Shown here piece after piece: positions 20,737 to 30,687 of a stretch of DNA of 64,000 nucleotides. The DNA comes from Salvia splendens (taxonomy: Eukaryota > Streptophyta > Magnoliopsida > Lamiales > Lamiaceae). The DNA lies in contig NC_056047.1 of NCBI RefSeq assembly GCF_004379255.2, forward strand, positions 27,790,293 through 27,854,292. The letters run 5' to 3'. Positions within the stretch are counted from its first letter, which is position 1, and each line of letters starts with the position of its first letter. A program made the translations under genes and the position numbers. A model generated the notes under the pieces. It ran no database searches. It was not told where the DNA came from and saw nothing but the letters and a program-made list of their open reading frames with translations.

Positions 20737-22184
20737 CTCAGCATGTTATCGATGGCATCATTAATACACCGATCCTCCATGACGAACAGGATATCCTTAG
20801 GTGGAATCTCTCTAAGCATGGGGAATTCACGGTGGCTTCGACATGGGACACACTCCGAGGGCGAAACCCGATCATCCAAGGTTTGGGGGATGTTTGGAAG
20901 GCGGGACTCACCAACTCAATAGCCATCTTTATCTGGAGGCTTCTCTCCAATCGGGTGCCGGTTGACACAAAACTTCAATGGCGGGAGATTGAGCTAGCCT
21001 CTAAGTGCCAATGCTGCCCAATTCGACCGAACATTGAGTCCCTCCAGCACCTCTTCATTCAGGGATTCGGAGCCCGTAGAGTATGGAGAGAATTTGATGA
21101 ATGGTTTGAAGGTACATCCCCCCGCCTTTCAATCAATGACACAATCCCAACGAGAATTGAAGTTTGGATGCAAAGATGCAATCAGCCGAATAGGAAGCAC
21201 CTTAGCCGAGCCATGCCCTACCTCATCCTATGGTTCATCTGGTCGGAGAGGAATAGGAGCCGACACCAAGATACAAGATTTAAACCCCACAATGTAATAT
21301 GGCAGGTCCACATGTACATCCGGAATTCTATGGTAAACGGGTGCCTGAAGCCGAAGCACTGGCGAGGAGTTAAACTTGGAATTAACATCCCTCAACAAGC
21401 GGAAGCCATTCGGGCGTTGCCTCTCGCCATGGCGATCAAATGGGAGCCACCGGACCCCCCTTGGATTAAAGTGAATACGGATGGTTCCTTCAATGAAGCG
21501 ATCAACAAAGCAGGAGGGGGAGGAGTCATTCGCGATTTCTCGGGTAAAATGCTTGTGGCCTTTTGCATACCTTTTGAAGCACAATCGGCTCTGGAGGCGG
21601 AATTGTTGGCAATGATCCACGGGCTGAACATCGCCAAGGAATTTGGCCTCCCTATTTGGATCGAATCAGACGCTGAACAAGCTATCAAATTGATTAATGG
21701 GGCAGGATGGGGACCGGCGCTAGCCCGGGAAGCCATGGCGCATCTGATCCTTCTTAAGCGCCAACTTAAATTCCATGCCACCTTCATTCACCGGGAGGGA
21801 AACAAGGCGGCAGATTTCCTTGCGAGAATGGGACTAGGGAGAGATAGAGGCCAACAAATGCAACAAGACTCGGTGCCGAGAGAGCTTGCGGACCTCGTCC
21901 GCATGGATCAAATGGGCCTTTCACATGTTCGTACCCTAGGAAGGGACGGGGACTAGAATTGTTTTCACTTGCTTCTTGTAATTTTGTCGGGAGTATGATG
22001 AGGTCCGACCCTTGTGGGATCGGACCGCATACTACTCTTGGTTTTTGTCTTGGCACACCACCTTCGGGTGTGGCCGCGCTTTGTAATTACCTCATTTTGA
22101 AATATAGGGATGAGGGACCCACGAACCCTCCACCGTAAAGGTGTTTGATTAAAAAAAAAAAAAAAAAAAAAATAAAAAAAAAAA
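20737..22184 (+). mobile_element. LINE F: 5'-truncated LINE in the gypsy-1 LTR remnant
   Basis: About 1.45 kb carrying the end of ORF2, the three-hairpin 3' UTR and a poly-A tail (22151-22184). Bounded by a perfect 16-bp duplication. Its sequence is almost identical to the 3' part of both LINE K arms (58000-59300 reversed and 61650-63060), with very few base differences seen, so these copies are recent. Confidence 0.95.
20739..21956 (+). CDS. ORF2: LINE F ORF2 C-terminal fragment (zf-RVT and RNase H), open
   Basis: Open from the truncation point through to the stop at 21954-21956, about 405 residues. It holds [17 protein letters not shown] (zf-RVT), [16 protein letters not shown], and a complete RNase H with [38 protein letters not shown] and [11 protein letters not shown]. 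There is no EN or RT. One visible difference from the LINE K copies is KFHATF against KFRATF. It has no promoter or start of its own, so it is a dead fragment even though the frame is open. Confidence 0.85.
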   Translation, partial: QHVIDGIINTPILHDEQDILRWNLSKHGEFTVASTWDTLRGRNPIIQGLGDVWKAGLTNSIAIFIWRLLSNRVPVDTKLQWREIELASKCQCCPIRPNIESLQHLFIQGFGARRVWREFDEWFEGTSPRLSINDTIPTRIEVWMQRCNQPNRKHLSRAMPYLILWFIWSERNRSRHQDTRFKPHNVIWQVHMYIRNSMVNGCLKPKHWRGVKLGINIPQQAEAIRALPLAMAIKWEPPDPPWIKVNTDGSFNEAINKAGGGGVIRDFSGKMLVAFCIPFEAQSALEAELLAMIHGLNIAKEFGLPIWIESDAEQAIKLINGAGWGPALAREAMAHLILLKRQLKFHATFIHREGNKAADFLARMGLGRDRGQQMQQDSVPRELADLVRMDQMGLSHVRTLGRDGD

Positions 22185-22200
22185 ATAAAGCCAACGAGTC
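22185..22200 (+). repeat. Right target-site duplication of LINE F (16 bp)
   Basis: Exact copy of 20721-20736 after the poly-A run. Confidence 0.93.
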
Positions 22201-22330
22201 GAGGTTTCCTAAGATCTGGAAGTGGATCAAACCAGATTATCAATCAAGGGAGTCCGCTGCCAAACCTTATACGTGGGGTTCTTGGATCAATATATCCAAC
22301 GGGTCCTTCGTCGTGTCCCAATCTATATCA
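22201..22330 (+). repeat. gypsy-1 3' LTR remnant, last part
   Basis: Matches the last part of the gypsy-2 LTR and ends in 'atatca' at 22330, the same LTR end as at 40509 and 48497. Sequence right of it no longer matches gypsy. Confidence 0.8.
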
Positions 22331-22737
22331 TGCCAGGTGGCAAAGCTTCTCCGATACGCTTCCTTCCTCTCTCCAGGACGTCCTTTCATTTTAACAGTCG
22401 GCGCCGCCTGACACCTCTCAAATTACTGTGCACGTCTTATCATCACCTGTTCTTATCAACTCAATCACTGCACCACCAATTAAATTCAAATTGCACTGAT
22501 CATGTGGACCATTAAATACCGATGACAACTCACATAATTCCACTTGATCAGTTTCTTTCCTCCACGTCCGACTTTTGATTAACTAAGAAAAACTTAACAC
22601 ACTAAAAAAAACTATTTACACTAACAAGGATTTGACCGGGTTTCCTTGGAATGTCACTTGATCAGATTAAGAGATTTAGAATTTGTCGCTTGATCAAGCA
22701 GACTATACATGAATACCCGATCACTCCTTCTACCTGT
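22331..22737. other. No recognisable gene; probably decayed Athila 3' sequence
   Basis: About 400 bases with no coding similarity I can name. It lies downstream of the Athila pol remnant on the minus strand, so it may be what is left of its integrase or 3' region. No repeat or promoter stands out. Confidence 0.4.
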
Positions 22738-23532
22738 TTACTGGCGTGAGCTAGGCATTGGTATTGAAATGTCGTTCACTACAAAAGCCTCCATTTCGTT
22801 CCTACCGGGTAACTTGCTTTCCTCCAAACTATCGGTCCTTCCTGCGAACTTTGCCCTTTTAGGTACAAGTTGCTCCCAGCTTCTCTGTTTACTTTGATCA
22901 ATCCTCCTTTCCTGGCAGAACCGCTGTCCCTCAGACTTTGACTTGATCAGATGCAAGTACCCTTCAGGGAACTTGTCTGGAATGGCTTCCCTATTTTCTT
23001 TTTGCAGAATTCGGTGCAGGTGACTCGCCTCTATATTTTCACATCCTTTCCTATCAACTGCTTCCCACTCAAACTCCTATAGAAGGAGTAACCATCTGAT
23101 CAAATGCGGGTTTTATCTCCTCTTCGACGATACGTATTTGATGGCCGCCTGGTTTGTATACACCATCACTTTGGAACCAAATAGGTGTTGTCTGCACTCC
23201 CCAAATGCAAAGACTACTGATAGCATTTCTTTTTCGGTCACATCATCGTTCCTTTGCGTCTGACCCAATGTTTTTGATGCGTAGAGAACAACATAACTTT
23301 TCCCCTGGATTTTCTGACTTAGTATTGCTCTCACAGCATAGTTACTAGTCTCACACATCACCTCAAAGGAGTGATTCCAGTCAGGACCGCGTATTATAGA
23401 ATAACTCATCAATCGATCTTTTAGAAATGGGAACGCGGCATTGCAGACATCAGAAAATTTAAACTTTACATCACCCTGGGGAAGCTTCGTCAGGATCTGG
23501 GCTCTCCCGGCAAATCCTTGATGAGTCCTCAA
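22738..23532 (-). pseudogene. pol: Athila pol remnant: RT connection, RNase H and linker
   Basis: Reads FKFSDVCNAAFPFLKDRL, then SFEVMCETSNYAVRAILSQ (RNase H start) and SYVVLYASKTLGQTQRN, EKEMLSVVFAFGECRQHLFGSKV. After SSKRR at about 23113 the frame shifts to PHLIRWLLLL (with a stop) and FEWEAVDRKGCENIEASHLHR, the end of RNase H. A charged linker (KENREAIPDKFPEGYLHLIKSK) runs to a stop at 22738. Integrase is absent. Canonical RT motifs upstream of 23532 are absent too, so a deletion removed the palm. Confidence 0.75.
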
Positions 23533-23995
23533 AGGGCCTCAGCGTGCCTTAACAAGGCAGAATCTCCTCCCGGTTAATAGGGTACGGAAGTTTTGCCACA
23601 TATGTGTGCCTTGCCATGACTGTTCGAGGGTCCGACCAGTTTGAACTTCGCTTCTTGGACATCAGCTGGGGTTGATGTTGGAAGAGTAGTTCTTCCAGTT
23701 TCTGCAATCTTGGTTCGACTAGTTTGTGATCTGTCTAGCTGGACAAGTTCTTGAAAGCCATCGGCGATGCTGGTACGGAAAGTCGTTGCCTTGTAAGCAA
23801 GGGATCCTTCTTCAGCATTCTTTTTAATGGGGCGGCTTGGTCAGGTGGTTTCTCGACCCTTCTTGGTTGAGTAATCTCTCTTGCCTCGGCTGGTTGTGAC
23901 GGCTGGCAGAATTCCATATTTGCCCTTTTAATGGCTTGATCATCCATTGCTCCAGTCATTGTCGTATCAAACCATTCTGCTGCCTCTCTCTTGAG
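23533..23995 (-). pseudogene. Athila region between protease and RT remnant
   Basis: Short open stretches on the minus strand (for example 23959-23735) are charged and proline-rich and match no domain I know. Athila elements have a spacer between protease and RT, which fits. The RT finger and palm expected after it are not present. Confidence 0.45.
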
Positions 23996-24460
23996 CTATT
24001 CACCTTCAGCGGAACCAGAGGGTGGCTCTTTGAAGGATTCCTTTTTCGAATACTTCTGTTTCCGAGGGCTGATAGCGTCTACTGTTTGTATGCTCTCTCT
24101 GTCCTGTGGCCTTCTTGCAGCTTCATTAATGCCGACTGTAAGTCGCTCTCCTTTAAACTCCTGATTAATTGTCCCATGGCGGACGTCAATGACTGTGTTG
24201 GCGGTGGATAGGAAAGGTCTCCCCAAAAGGATTCCAATAGACTGCTCCGCTCCTGGTTCCGATATTTTTATAACAAAGAAGTCGGCGGGATACATAAATC
24301 TATTCACCTCTACGATTTCATCTTCCAGAACTCCCTCGGGGTAAATGCAAGACCCGTCTACTAGCTGTATTTCCATATTGGTTTTGACGAGCTTAGCATT
24401 CTCCAGTTTCTTGTATATAGAATATGGCATAATATTGATGGAAGCCCCTAGGTCGCACAT
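23996..24460 (-). pseudogene. pol: Athila aspartic protease
   Basis: Retroviral-type aspartic protease that would cut the polyprotein. The active-site triplet region reads CDLGASINIMP, with Asp-Leu-Gly-Ala as usual in Athila. It continues with VDGSCIYPEGVLEDEIVEV and the second conserved element ILLGRPFLSTANTVIDV. The segment is continuous, but the flanking gag and pol parts are in other frames, so it cannot be made as part of a polyprotein. Confidence 0.8.
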
Positions 24461-24535
24461 TGCGTGCTCTATTTGAACTTTTCTGATGGAAATTGGGAGC
24501 GTAAATACCCCTGGGTCAGTTCTCTTGGGGGGAGA

Positions 24536-25326
24536 TCACCAGATTGGATCATACCGGTCACTTTTTCTGCTTCGACCCTCCTTCCCTATGACTTGATCAA
24601 GGGCACTGGATTCGAGGCTTTCATTAAGACTGGTCCTGGGTGCTGGAAAACTTGCTGTCAAGCTCTGATAAACTCCTTCTGATTTCAGAGAGACTGTGTT
24701 GACATTCTCTCGCTCTGCTGGAGGTTGCACTGTAGCCGGAATCTTTCCTTCATTATCTCTCAGCTCGCCCAGTGACATGGCGACCTGATATAACTGCTTC
24801 GTAAGCATTTTCAATGCAGCTCTCTGTTCTCTCTGGGCTTCCTGTATTTCTCGCACAGCATCATGGGGATGGTGTGGGATCATCATATCCCCTGGACCTT
24901 CATTTTTTGCGTGTTATTTCTCTGATTAAATCGGCCTTCCTCATGGCCTTGCTGGTAGAAACCGGAGGGTCCATACTATCCTGGTTGGTCTTGGGAAAGA
25001 TGATTTTGTTGGTTTCCTTGGAAATACTGTGGGTTCCCTTGATTTTGCTAGTTTCCTCTGTGGTACTGCGGAACATAACTCACCATTTGATTACTTGGTT
25101 GCCTTCCCTGGTTGCTATACTGAGGGGCTAGGTGTTGGTACCCCCATTCTCCTTCTTGTTGTCGGCTTGACCAGCTAGGATGTCCTCCACTTGACCAGTT
25201 CCCTTGAGGTCCACTTGACCAACCTGCCTGACCTCCCTGCATTCTATTCCCTCCAGTGTTTGGTCTATCCAGGATTCGAGCTGGCCAGTTGGACTGCCCG
25301 TCAGAGGGTTGTACCTGTTGTGTCAC
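24536..25326 (-). pseudogene. gag: Athila gag, C-terminal low-complexity part
   Basis: Two open stretches on the minus strand. 25326-25048 is rich in Gln, Gly, Ser and Trp (WSSGPQGNWSSGGHPSW). 24886-24536 looks helical and charged (EIQEAQREQRAALKMLTKQLYQ). Similar Gln-rich and coiled segments lie between gag and protease in Athila elements. The stretches are separated by frameshifts. The homology is by position and composition only. Confidence 0.55.
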
Positions 25327-25457
25327 AGTTAGTTGTGGTTGACTTTGATTCTGATCAGTCCATCTGAAGTTGGGGTGGTCCCTCCACGGAGCATCTCTCT
25401 GCTTCCCTTGGATCCAGTTGCCATTTGTGTTCCAGTGGACTACGACGTTTACTTGCT

Positions 25458-26275
25458 CTACCTCAGGGGGAAACTCGCAGTAATAGTAGTGATGCTCTTT
25501 TGCGGTGGCGGCTGCGGCACATACTGTGTCTCCTTCGGTGCAGGCGGTGGCGGCGGTCTCATTTTTTCTACTGCTTCCAGCAGTTTCTTCTCCATCTGCT
25601 CGAATCGAGCCTCCAGCTTTTCATCGTTGCGCGCCTCTGCTGCGTGCACTGGTCCTCTCCTGTACTGCCCTCGAGATGTTTCGTACGACCGCTTAGCCTC
25701 AATCAGCCTCTCCAAAATATTCTTAGCTTGGCTAAAAAGGGTTTTTGTGAAATCCCCTTGTGCTACGAGGTTGAGGTCGTTCTTGCTCTCCACAGTGAGT
25801 CTGCCATAGAAGATCGAGTAGATCTCCTTCTCTCCCAGTACTGGCCGAGGGGCTCGTCATACTCCTGTCTGGCTTCTGTAATTTCCCTTTTCAGGGCACT
25901 TGTTTTCGATGTTGGAAAGAAACGATCGAGGAATATCATGCGGAATTCGGCCCAAGTCCTGATGGATCTTTCTGGAAGCCTACACAGCCAGACACCCGCG
26001 TCCCCCTTCAAAACGAAGGGAATAGCATTAAGCCTGTAATCTTCGGATGTAGATCCAGCTGGCACGGGCTGAATATCACAGTATCGGCATAATTCCTCCA
26101 GAAAAGCATACGGATACTCCTTCGAAAGGCCGTAGAAGTGGGACAAAACGGCCAGTACTCCTGATTTGATTGCGATGGTCCGCATCCCAGGAGTAGCGGC
26201 GATGGCATGTGTGGGCTCTCTCTCATCATGAGCGTGTAGAGAGCCGATTCCCGAGTCGTCAGGGACAAGGGCCAT
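25458..26275 (-). pseudogene. gag: Athila gag, N-terminal part
   Basis: The start complement at 26273-26275 gives MALVPDDSGIG. The retrotransposon gag domain follows with VLSHFYGLSKEYPYAFLEEL, PFVLKGDAGVWLCRLPERS and FFPTSKTSALKREI, characteristic of Athila. The frame breaks at about 25830 after EPLGQYWER. A second segment (25793-25458) continues with a coiled-coil-like stretch (FEQMEKKLLEAVEKM) and prolines. The copy of this start at 1216 lies beside LINE A. Confidence 0.8.
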
Positions 26276-26314
26276 TTTTACTTCTGCTTGTTCATGTGGT
26301 GGTGGGTTTGTGTT

Positions 26315-26328
26315 CTGCTCGGTGGCTG
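26315..26328 (+). repeat. Left target-site duplication of LINE D (14 bp)
   Basis: 'ctgctcggtggctg' occurs here and at 33594-33607. The same Athila text (one base different) lies at 1256-1269 beside LINE A, but LINE A has no second copy at its 5' end. Confidence 0.9.
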
Positions 26329-26522
26329 TTTTTTTTTTTTTTTTACAATTCTCGGTTACAAATGATCTTAATCGAAGCCAAAATACAAAACTATTACAAC
26401 CAACTCAAGAACAAAAGCAATCAAATGCAACTCACAAACATCAAACTTGGCTCTAAGCACTTAAGAGTAGGTCGGGGTCGTGTCATGGCTGGCTCGACAC
26501 CTGCATACTCTATGGTGATCAA

Positions 26523-29500
26523 TTAAATCTCTCCATCTTCACGAACGCGGATATTCGGGGTCCCCTTCTGCTCCAACCGGACGATATCTGTAAGGACCTC
26601 CGGCGCATCTTGTTCGGACCAGGTTAGGCTGCAGATCATGTCCGTACCCATCTTCGCGAGTAAATCGGCCGCCTTGTTGCCTTCCCGATGGATGAAAGTT
26701 GTTCGGAGGGTGAGCCTGCACTTTAGCAAGGCAATGTGCGCCATGGCGTGGCGAGTATGGGCAGGGCCCCATTGTGCCCCTTTGATAAGGTTAATGGCTT
26801 GCTCGGCATCCGACTCGAGCCAAATTGGTTTCGCAAGGGCCTCGGCCATCTTTAATCCATGCTCTATATAGCAAGCAGCTCGGCCTCGAGGGGTGATTGT
26901 GCTTCGAGGGGTAAGGCATAAGCCAAAATCAACGTGCCCGAATGATCCCGAATAATGCCCCCTCCCCCGGCCTTACCAGACCTCTCGAAGTATGATCCAT
27001 CTGTGTTTAGTTTGATCCAAGGCTGATCCGGAGGCTCCCATTTGATCATCATTGCAAGCGGAAGTGGTCATAGGCATTCGGCACGGCTAGGGATGGCGAC
27101 TCCAAGCCGAACTCCCCTCTAATGTTTTGGCTTGAGTCTTCCATTCTCCATGTTGTTACGGATAAAGGTAATGGTCTGCCACACAACGTTATTCGCCCTG
27201 AACTGGAGTTCATGATGGCGGCTTCTATTTCGTTCTGCCTAGAGGAACCAAAAGATGATGTAAGGCAAGGCTCGGCTAAGATGTTTCCTACCTGGTTGCT
27301 GTGTTCTTCTTGCCCATACTTCAATTCGTGTGGGTATGGTGTCGTTTATCCCAAGTGGTGAAGAGGGCCCCTCGAACCATTCATCAAATTCTTTCCATAC
27401 TCTTCTCGCCCCTACGCCTTGGATGAAAAGGTGTTGGAGGGACTCTGTGCTCGGCCGGTGGGGGCAGCAGTTGCATTTGGATGCGAGCTCGATCTTGCGC
27501 CATTGAAGTTTCGAATCAACAGGGATCCGGTTAGATAAGAGCCTCCAATTAAAGATTGCCATGGAAGTTGTGAGACCAGCCTTCCATATGTCTTCGAGTC
27601 CCTCGATAAATGGTCCTTGGGACCGGGACACCTCCCACGTTGAGGCTAAGATGAAGTTCCCTCGCCGGGACAAGGTCCATCTCGGGACGTCCGGATCTTC
27701 GGTTATTATTGGGGTGTTGCGGATCCGATCAATGATTGGTTGCGGAAGACCAGCTTGATCATGAAACAATTGAAGTTTAGGAACATCCCATGTGCTGTTA
27801 GTGAAGAACTCCGAAACGGTTGTCATGGGATTGCCCCTCTCATCAATGCAAGTCTCCCTAAGGGGGATATCACCGAGCCATATGTCATCCCAAAAATAAA
27901 TTCTTCCTGTTCCCACAAGCCATCGAATGTGCGGGTGGGCATGACCCCATGCCTTGGTCAATCTCTTCCAAGTTGGGCTCCCTCTACTCGTGGGTGTCGG
28001 GGCAAGTGGTGAGCCATTGGAGCAATATTTCTTCATCATGTACTGTGCCCATGGGGAATTCTGTTCTCGAAATCGCCACCACAGCTTGATGTTGAAGGCA
28101 CGCAACACCTCCGAGAACTTCCGAATGCCGAGTCCTCCCTCGTTAAAGGGAAGGCACATCTGGTCCAAACTAATCCAATGAGTTCTCTTCCTTTCATTAG
28201 TCGAGCCCCAAAAGAAACGGGCCAATTGTTGATCTAGTAGCTTGAGGGTACCGGCCGTTGGCTCAATGGCTTGAAAGATATGAATGGGGATCGCCTCAAG
28301 TGTGCTCTTAATAAGAGTGAGCCTCCCTCCAAAAGATAGATGTCGTTGCGCCCATCCGGATACTCTTGTAGCTAGCTTCTCCCGAATGAACATAAACATT
28401 TCCGTCCGCTTGGCCCCTCGGTATATAGGAACCCCCAAATATAGGAAAGGGAACGTACCCCGAGCAAATCCTCCTTCCTCTTGGATTGTTCGTGAACATT
28501 GCTCGTGCACGTCTGCAATGTAGAAATTGCTTTTATCAAGGTTGATCTGTTGCCCTGAAACTTTCACATAATTGTCGAGACACGCTCTAAGCCGACGCAT
28601 TGGGGCTGCAGCCGCTTGGGTGAAAATGATAATATCATCTGCGTAAGCCAGGTGGCTGATTTCCATGCACTTCCTGGAGGCCTTGAATACCATCTCCTTC
28701 TTGCCAAGAATGAGCTTGTCGAGTGCCCTAGATAGGTAATCCGCGGCTATCACAAAAAGAGCCGGGGAGATGGGGTCTCCTTGCCTTAACCCTCGGGTTG
28801 ATTTGAAGAACCCAGCGGGAACGCCATTAATGAGAGCTGAGAACCAGCATGAGCCTATACATCGTTTGACAAGGCTTATCCATGCATCCGGGAAGCCCAT
28901 GCGCCTAAGACCCTTAGTTAGGAAGCTCCATTGGACCCTATCATAGGCCTTAGCCATATCAATCTTAATTGCCACATTTGGTGCGGGGGAGCACCTTGTT
29001 ATTTTGTGAAACATCTCTTGGGCCATCAAAACGTTGTCATGTAGAAGTCGTCCCTTAACAAAGCCGCTCTGGTTTGGTGAAATTACTTGGGGCAGGAACG
29101 GGCCGAGGCGAGCAGTGAGGACTTTTGTGATAATCTTGTTAAGGACATTGCAAAGACTTATGGGGAGGAAGTCAGCCCACGTCCCGGGCGAGGCCTTTTT
29201 CGGGATGAGGACAATATTTGTGGCCGTGATATTTCTGGGAGGGTATGCTCCAAGGAAGACCTGCATTATGGCATCCACAACATCCTTTTCAATGATCCCC
29301 CAATAAGCTTGAAAAAAGACCGCCGAAAAGCCATCCGGGCCCCGAGCACTGTCCCCGGAGGTATCAAATAGCGCTCTCTTCACCTCCTCGGCATCTGGGG
29401 GCTTATGGATCTCCATTAAGGCCGGGGTAAGAGGGAGCTCTTGGATTAAGTCGATAACCGGCTCCACGAGTGTCGGATTATCCGGTGCGAGGAGGCTCCG

Positions 29501-30685
29501 AAAAAACTCAACCGCCGAATTTCTCAACTCTGTTTCGTCCGCAATCTCTCGGCCAGTCGCATGTATGGAGTGTATACGAAGCCTAACTCTCTTCTGTTTC
29601 ACCCAGCTCTGGTAGAACTTGGTATTCTTATCACCTTCCGCAAGCCACCTTAGGGCTGCTTTCTGTCTCCAAAAGTCCTCTTCCATGCGCAATAGGAGGA
29701 TGTATTCTGCAATGCTTTTATTGATCTCGGTTCTATTCCGGGGGGTTGGATCAGCCTCAAAATCGGCTTGGCCTTGTGCGATCCTCACCTCCATTTCTTG
29801 GAGATTGGAATGGATATTGCCGAAGACCTCCCTATTCCAAGCCTTAAGTGCTATTTTACTTCTGGCTAGCTTTGTTTGGAGATTGAGCAGGCCCAACGCC
29901 CCGGTCGGTTCTTCCCAAACATCTTGAATGAGGCTCTTGAAGCCTTCGTGTTGAACCCACATATTCTGGAATCGGAAGGCGCTACCCCGTGTTGGAGGCC
30001 TCGGGATCGTGCATCTGGCGAGGATCGGTCCATGATCCGAGGAGATTCGAGGTAGGTTAGACACCCGTCTTGCCTCAAAGGCATTGGACCAAACCTCATT
30101 AACAAACAGCCTATCCAACCTCTCAAATAACCCATTCTTGGCCCAAGTGAAGTCTGCTCCATCGTACCCTGGATCAAGAAGTCTGCAATCCTCAATGGTT
30201 TCGGCAAAGTCAATCATCTCGGCTTGCCTATTGGTCTCACTTCCAACCCTATCTTCAAGCGTGAGGATTGTATTGAAGTCCCCACCAATCATCCAAGGAG
30301 TTCCCACAGCCAGCGTTGATATCTCCCTCATTTTGGCCCACAGGGGATAATGATCCGACCTTGAGCAATTGGCATAAACCGCCGAGATGGAGATGTGGTT
30401 TGACGTTCGGTATGTAATTAGCCGTCTGTGTAAAATTTGGTCCGCATCAATCTCGACATCAAAAGTGGTTCCCTCTTCACAGAAAATCCATATTTTCCCA
30501 GATGTGTTTGCTCCTTGGAAATTAAGCCCGAATGCCTTGGAGAAGCGATCCGGATTAGGAGTTGTAAAAGGCCCCATTATTGCAAGGAAAGAAACATTAT
30601 ACCGCTTAATTAATCTATTGACAACGTTTTGGGTTGCCGCATTCGCAACGCCCCTAACGTTCCAAAACATGATATTGAAAGACAT
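26523..30685 (-). pseudogene. ORF2: LINE D ORF2: EN-RT-zf-RVT-RNase H, broken in RNase H
   Basis: Reads from the ATG complement at 30683-30685 without a stop for about 1150 codons to 27239. EN shows FWNVRG, GGDFN and SSDHGPI, but the catalytic Glu of IMEP is Gly (IMGPFTT), so EN should be inactive. RT is complete in motifs (SARGPDGFSAVFF, VKIDMAKAYDRV, GLRQGDPISPALF, AYADDIIIF), and zf-RVT (CNCCPHRPSTESLQHLF) is present. A frameshift at about 27240 after IIFWFL and more breaks near 27050 and 26860 split RNase H into three frames (NTDGSYFERSG, then [22 protein letters not shown]). The stop is the complement at 26523-26525. Confidence 0.92.
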
Positions 30686-30687
30686 AA

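Larger units (their letters stand above)
1..22330 (+). mobile_element. gypsy-1: decayed CRM-type Ty3/gypsy element, split by nested insertions
   Basis: Parts belonging to this element are 1-1084 (leader and gag), 17666-20705 (gag end, protease, RT, RNase H, integrase) and an LTR remnant at 20706-20736 plus 22201-22330. The 5' LTR lies left of the window. Order gag-PR-RT-RNaseH-IN places it in Ty3/gypsy. The protease motif IIDGG (seen in the sister copies), the integrase text around GHFGVHKT and [10 protein letters not shown], and a polyprotein that ends inside the LTR in sister copies all point to the CRM chromovirus group. Frameshifts, two internal deletions and two large insertions show it is dead. 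Clade assignment is from recognition, not from a tree. Confidence 0.85.
22331..26328 (-). mobile_element. Athila-type Ty3/gypsy element, decayed and deleted
   Basis: On the minus strand it reads gag (from 26275), a protease of Athila type (around 24460) and the end of RT/RNase H (23532 down to 22738). The RT palm and the integrase are missing. The gag text LPERSIRTWAEFRMIFLDRFFP and the protease text DLGASINIMPYSIY are typical of the Athila group. Its 5' leader is interrupted by LINE D, and only about 30 bases (33594-33625) remain on the far side before another LTR begins. No Athila LTR was found. Confidence 0.75.

Noticed and set aside
22540..22960. Repeated 'cttgatca' strings as operator-like sites
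   Set aside because: Few copies, irregular spacing and also present within Athila coding text; no structure beyond chance could be shown.
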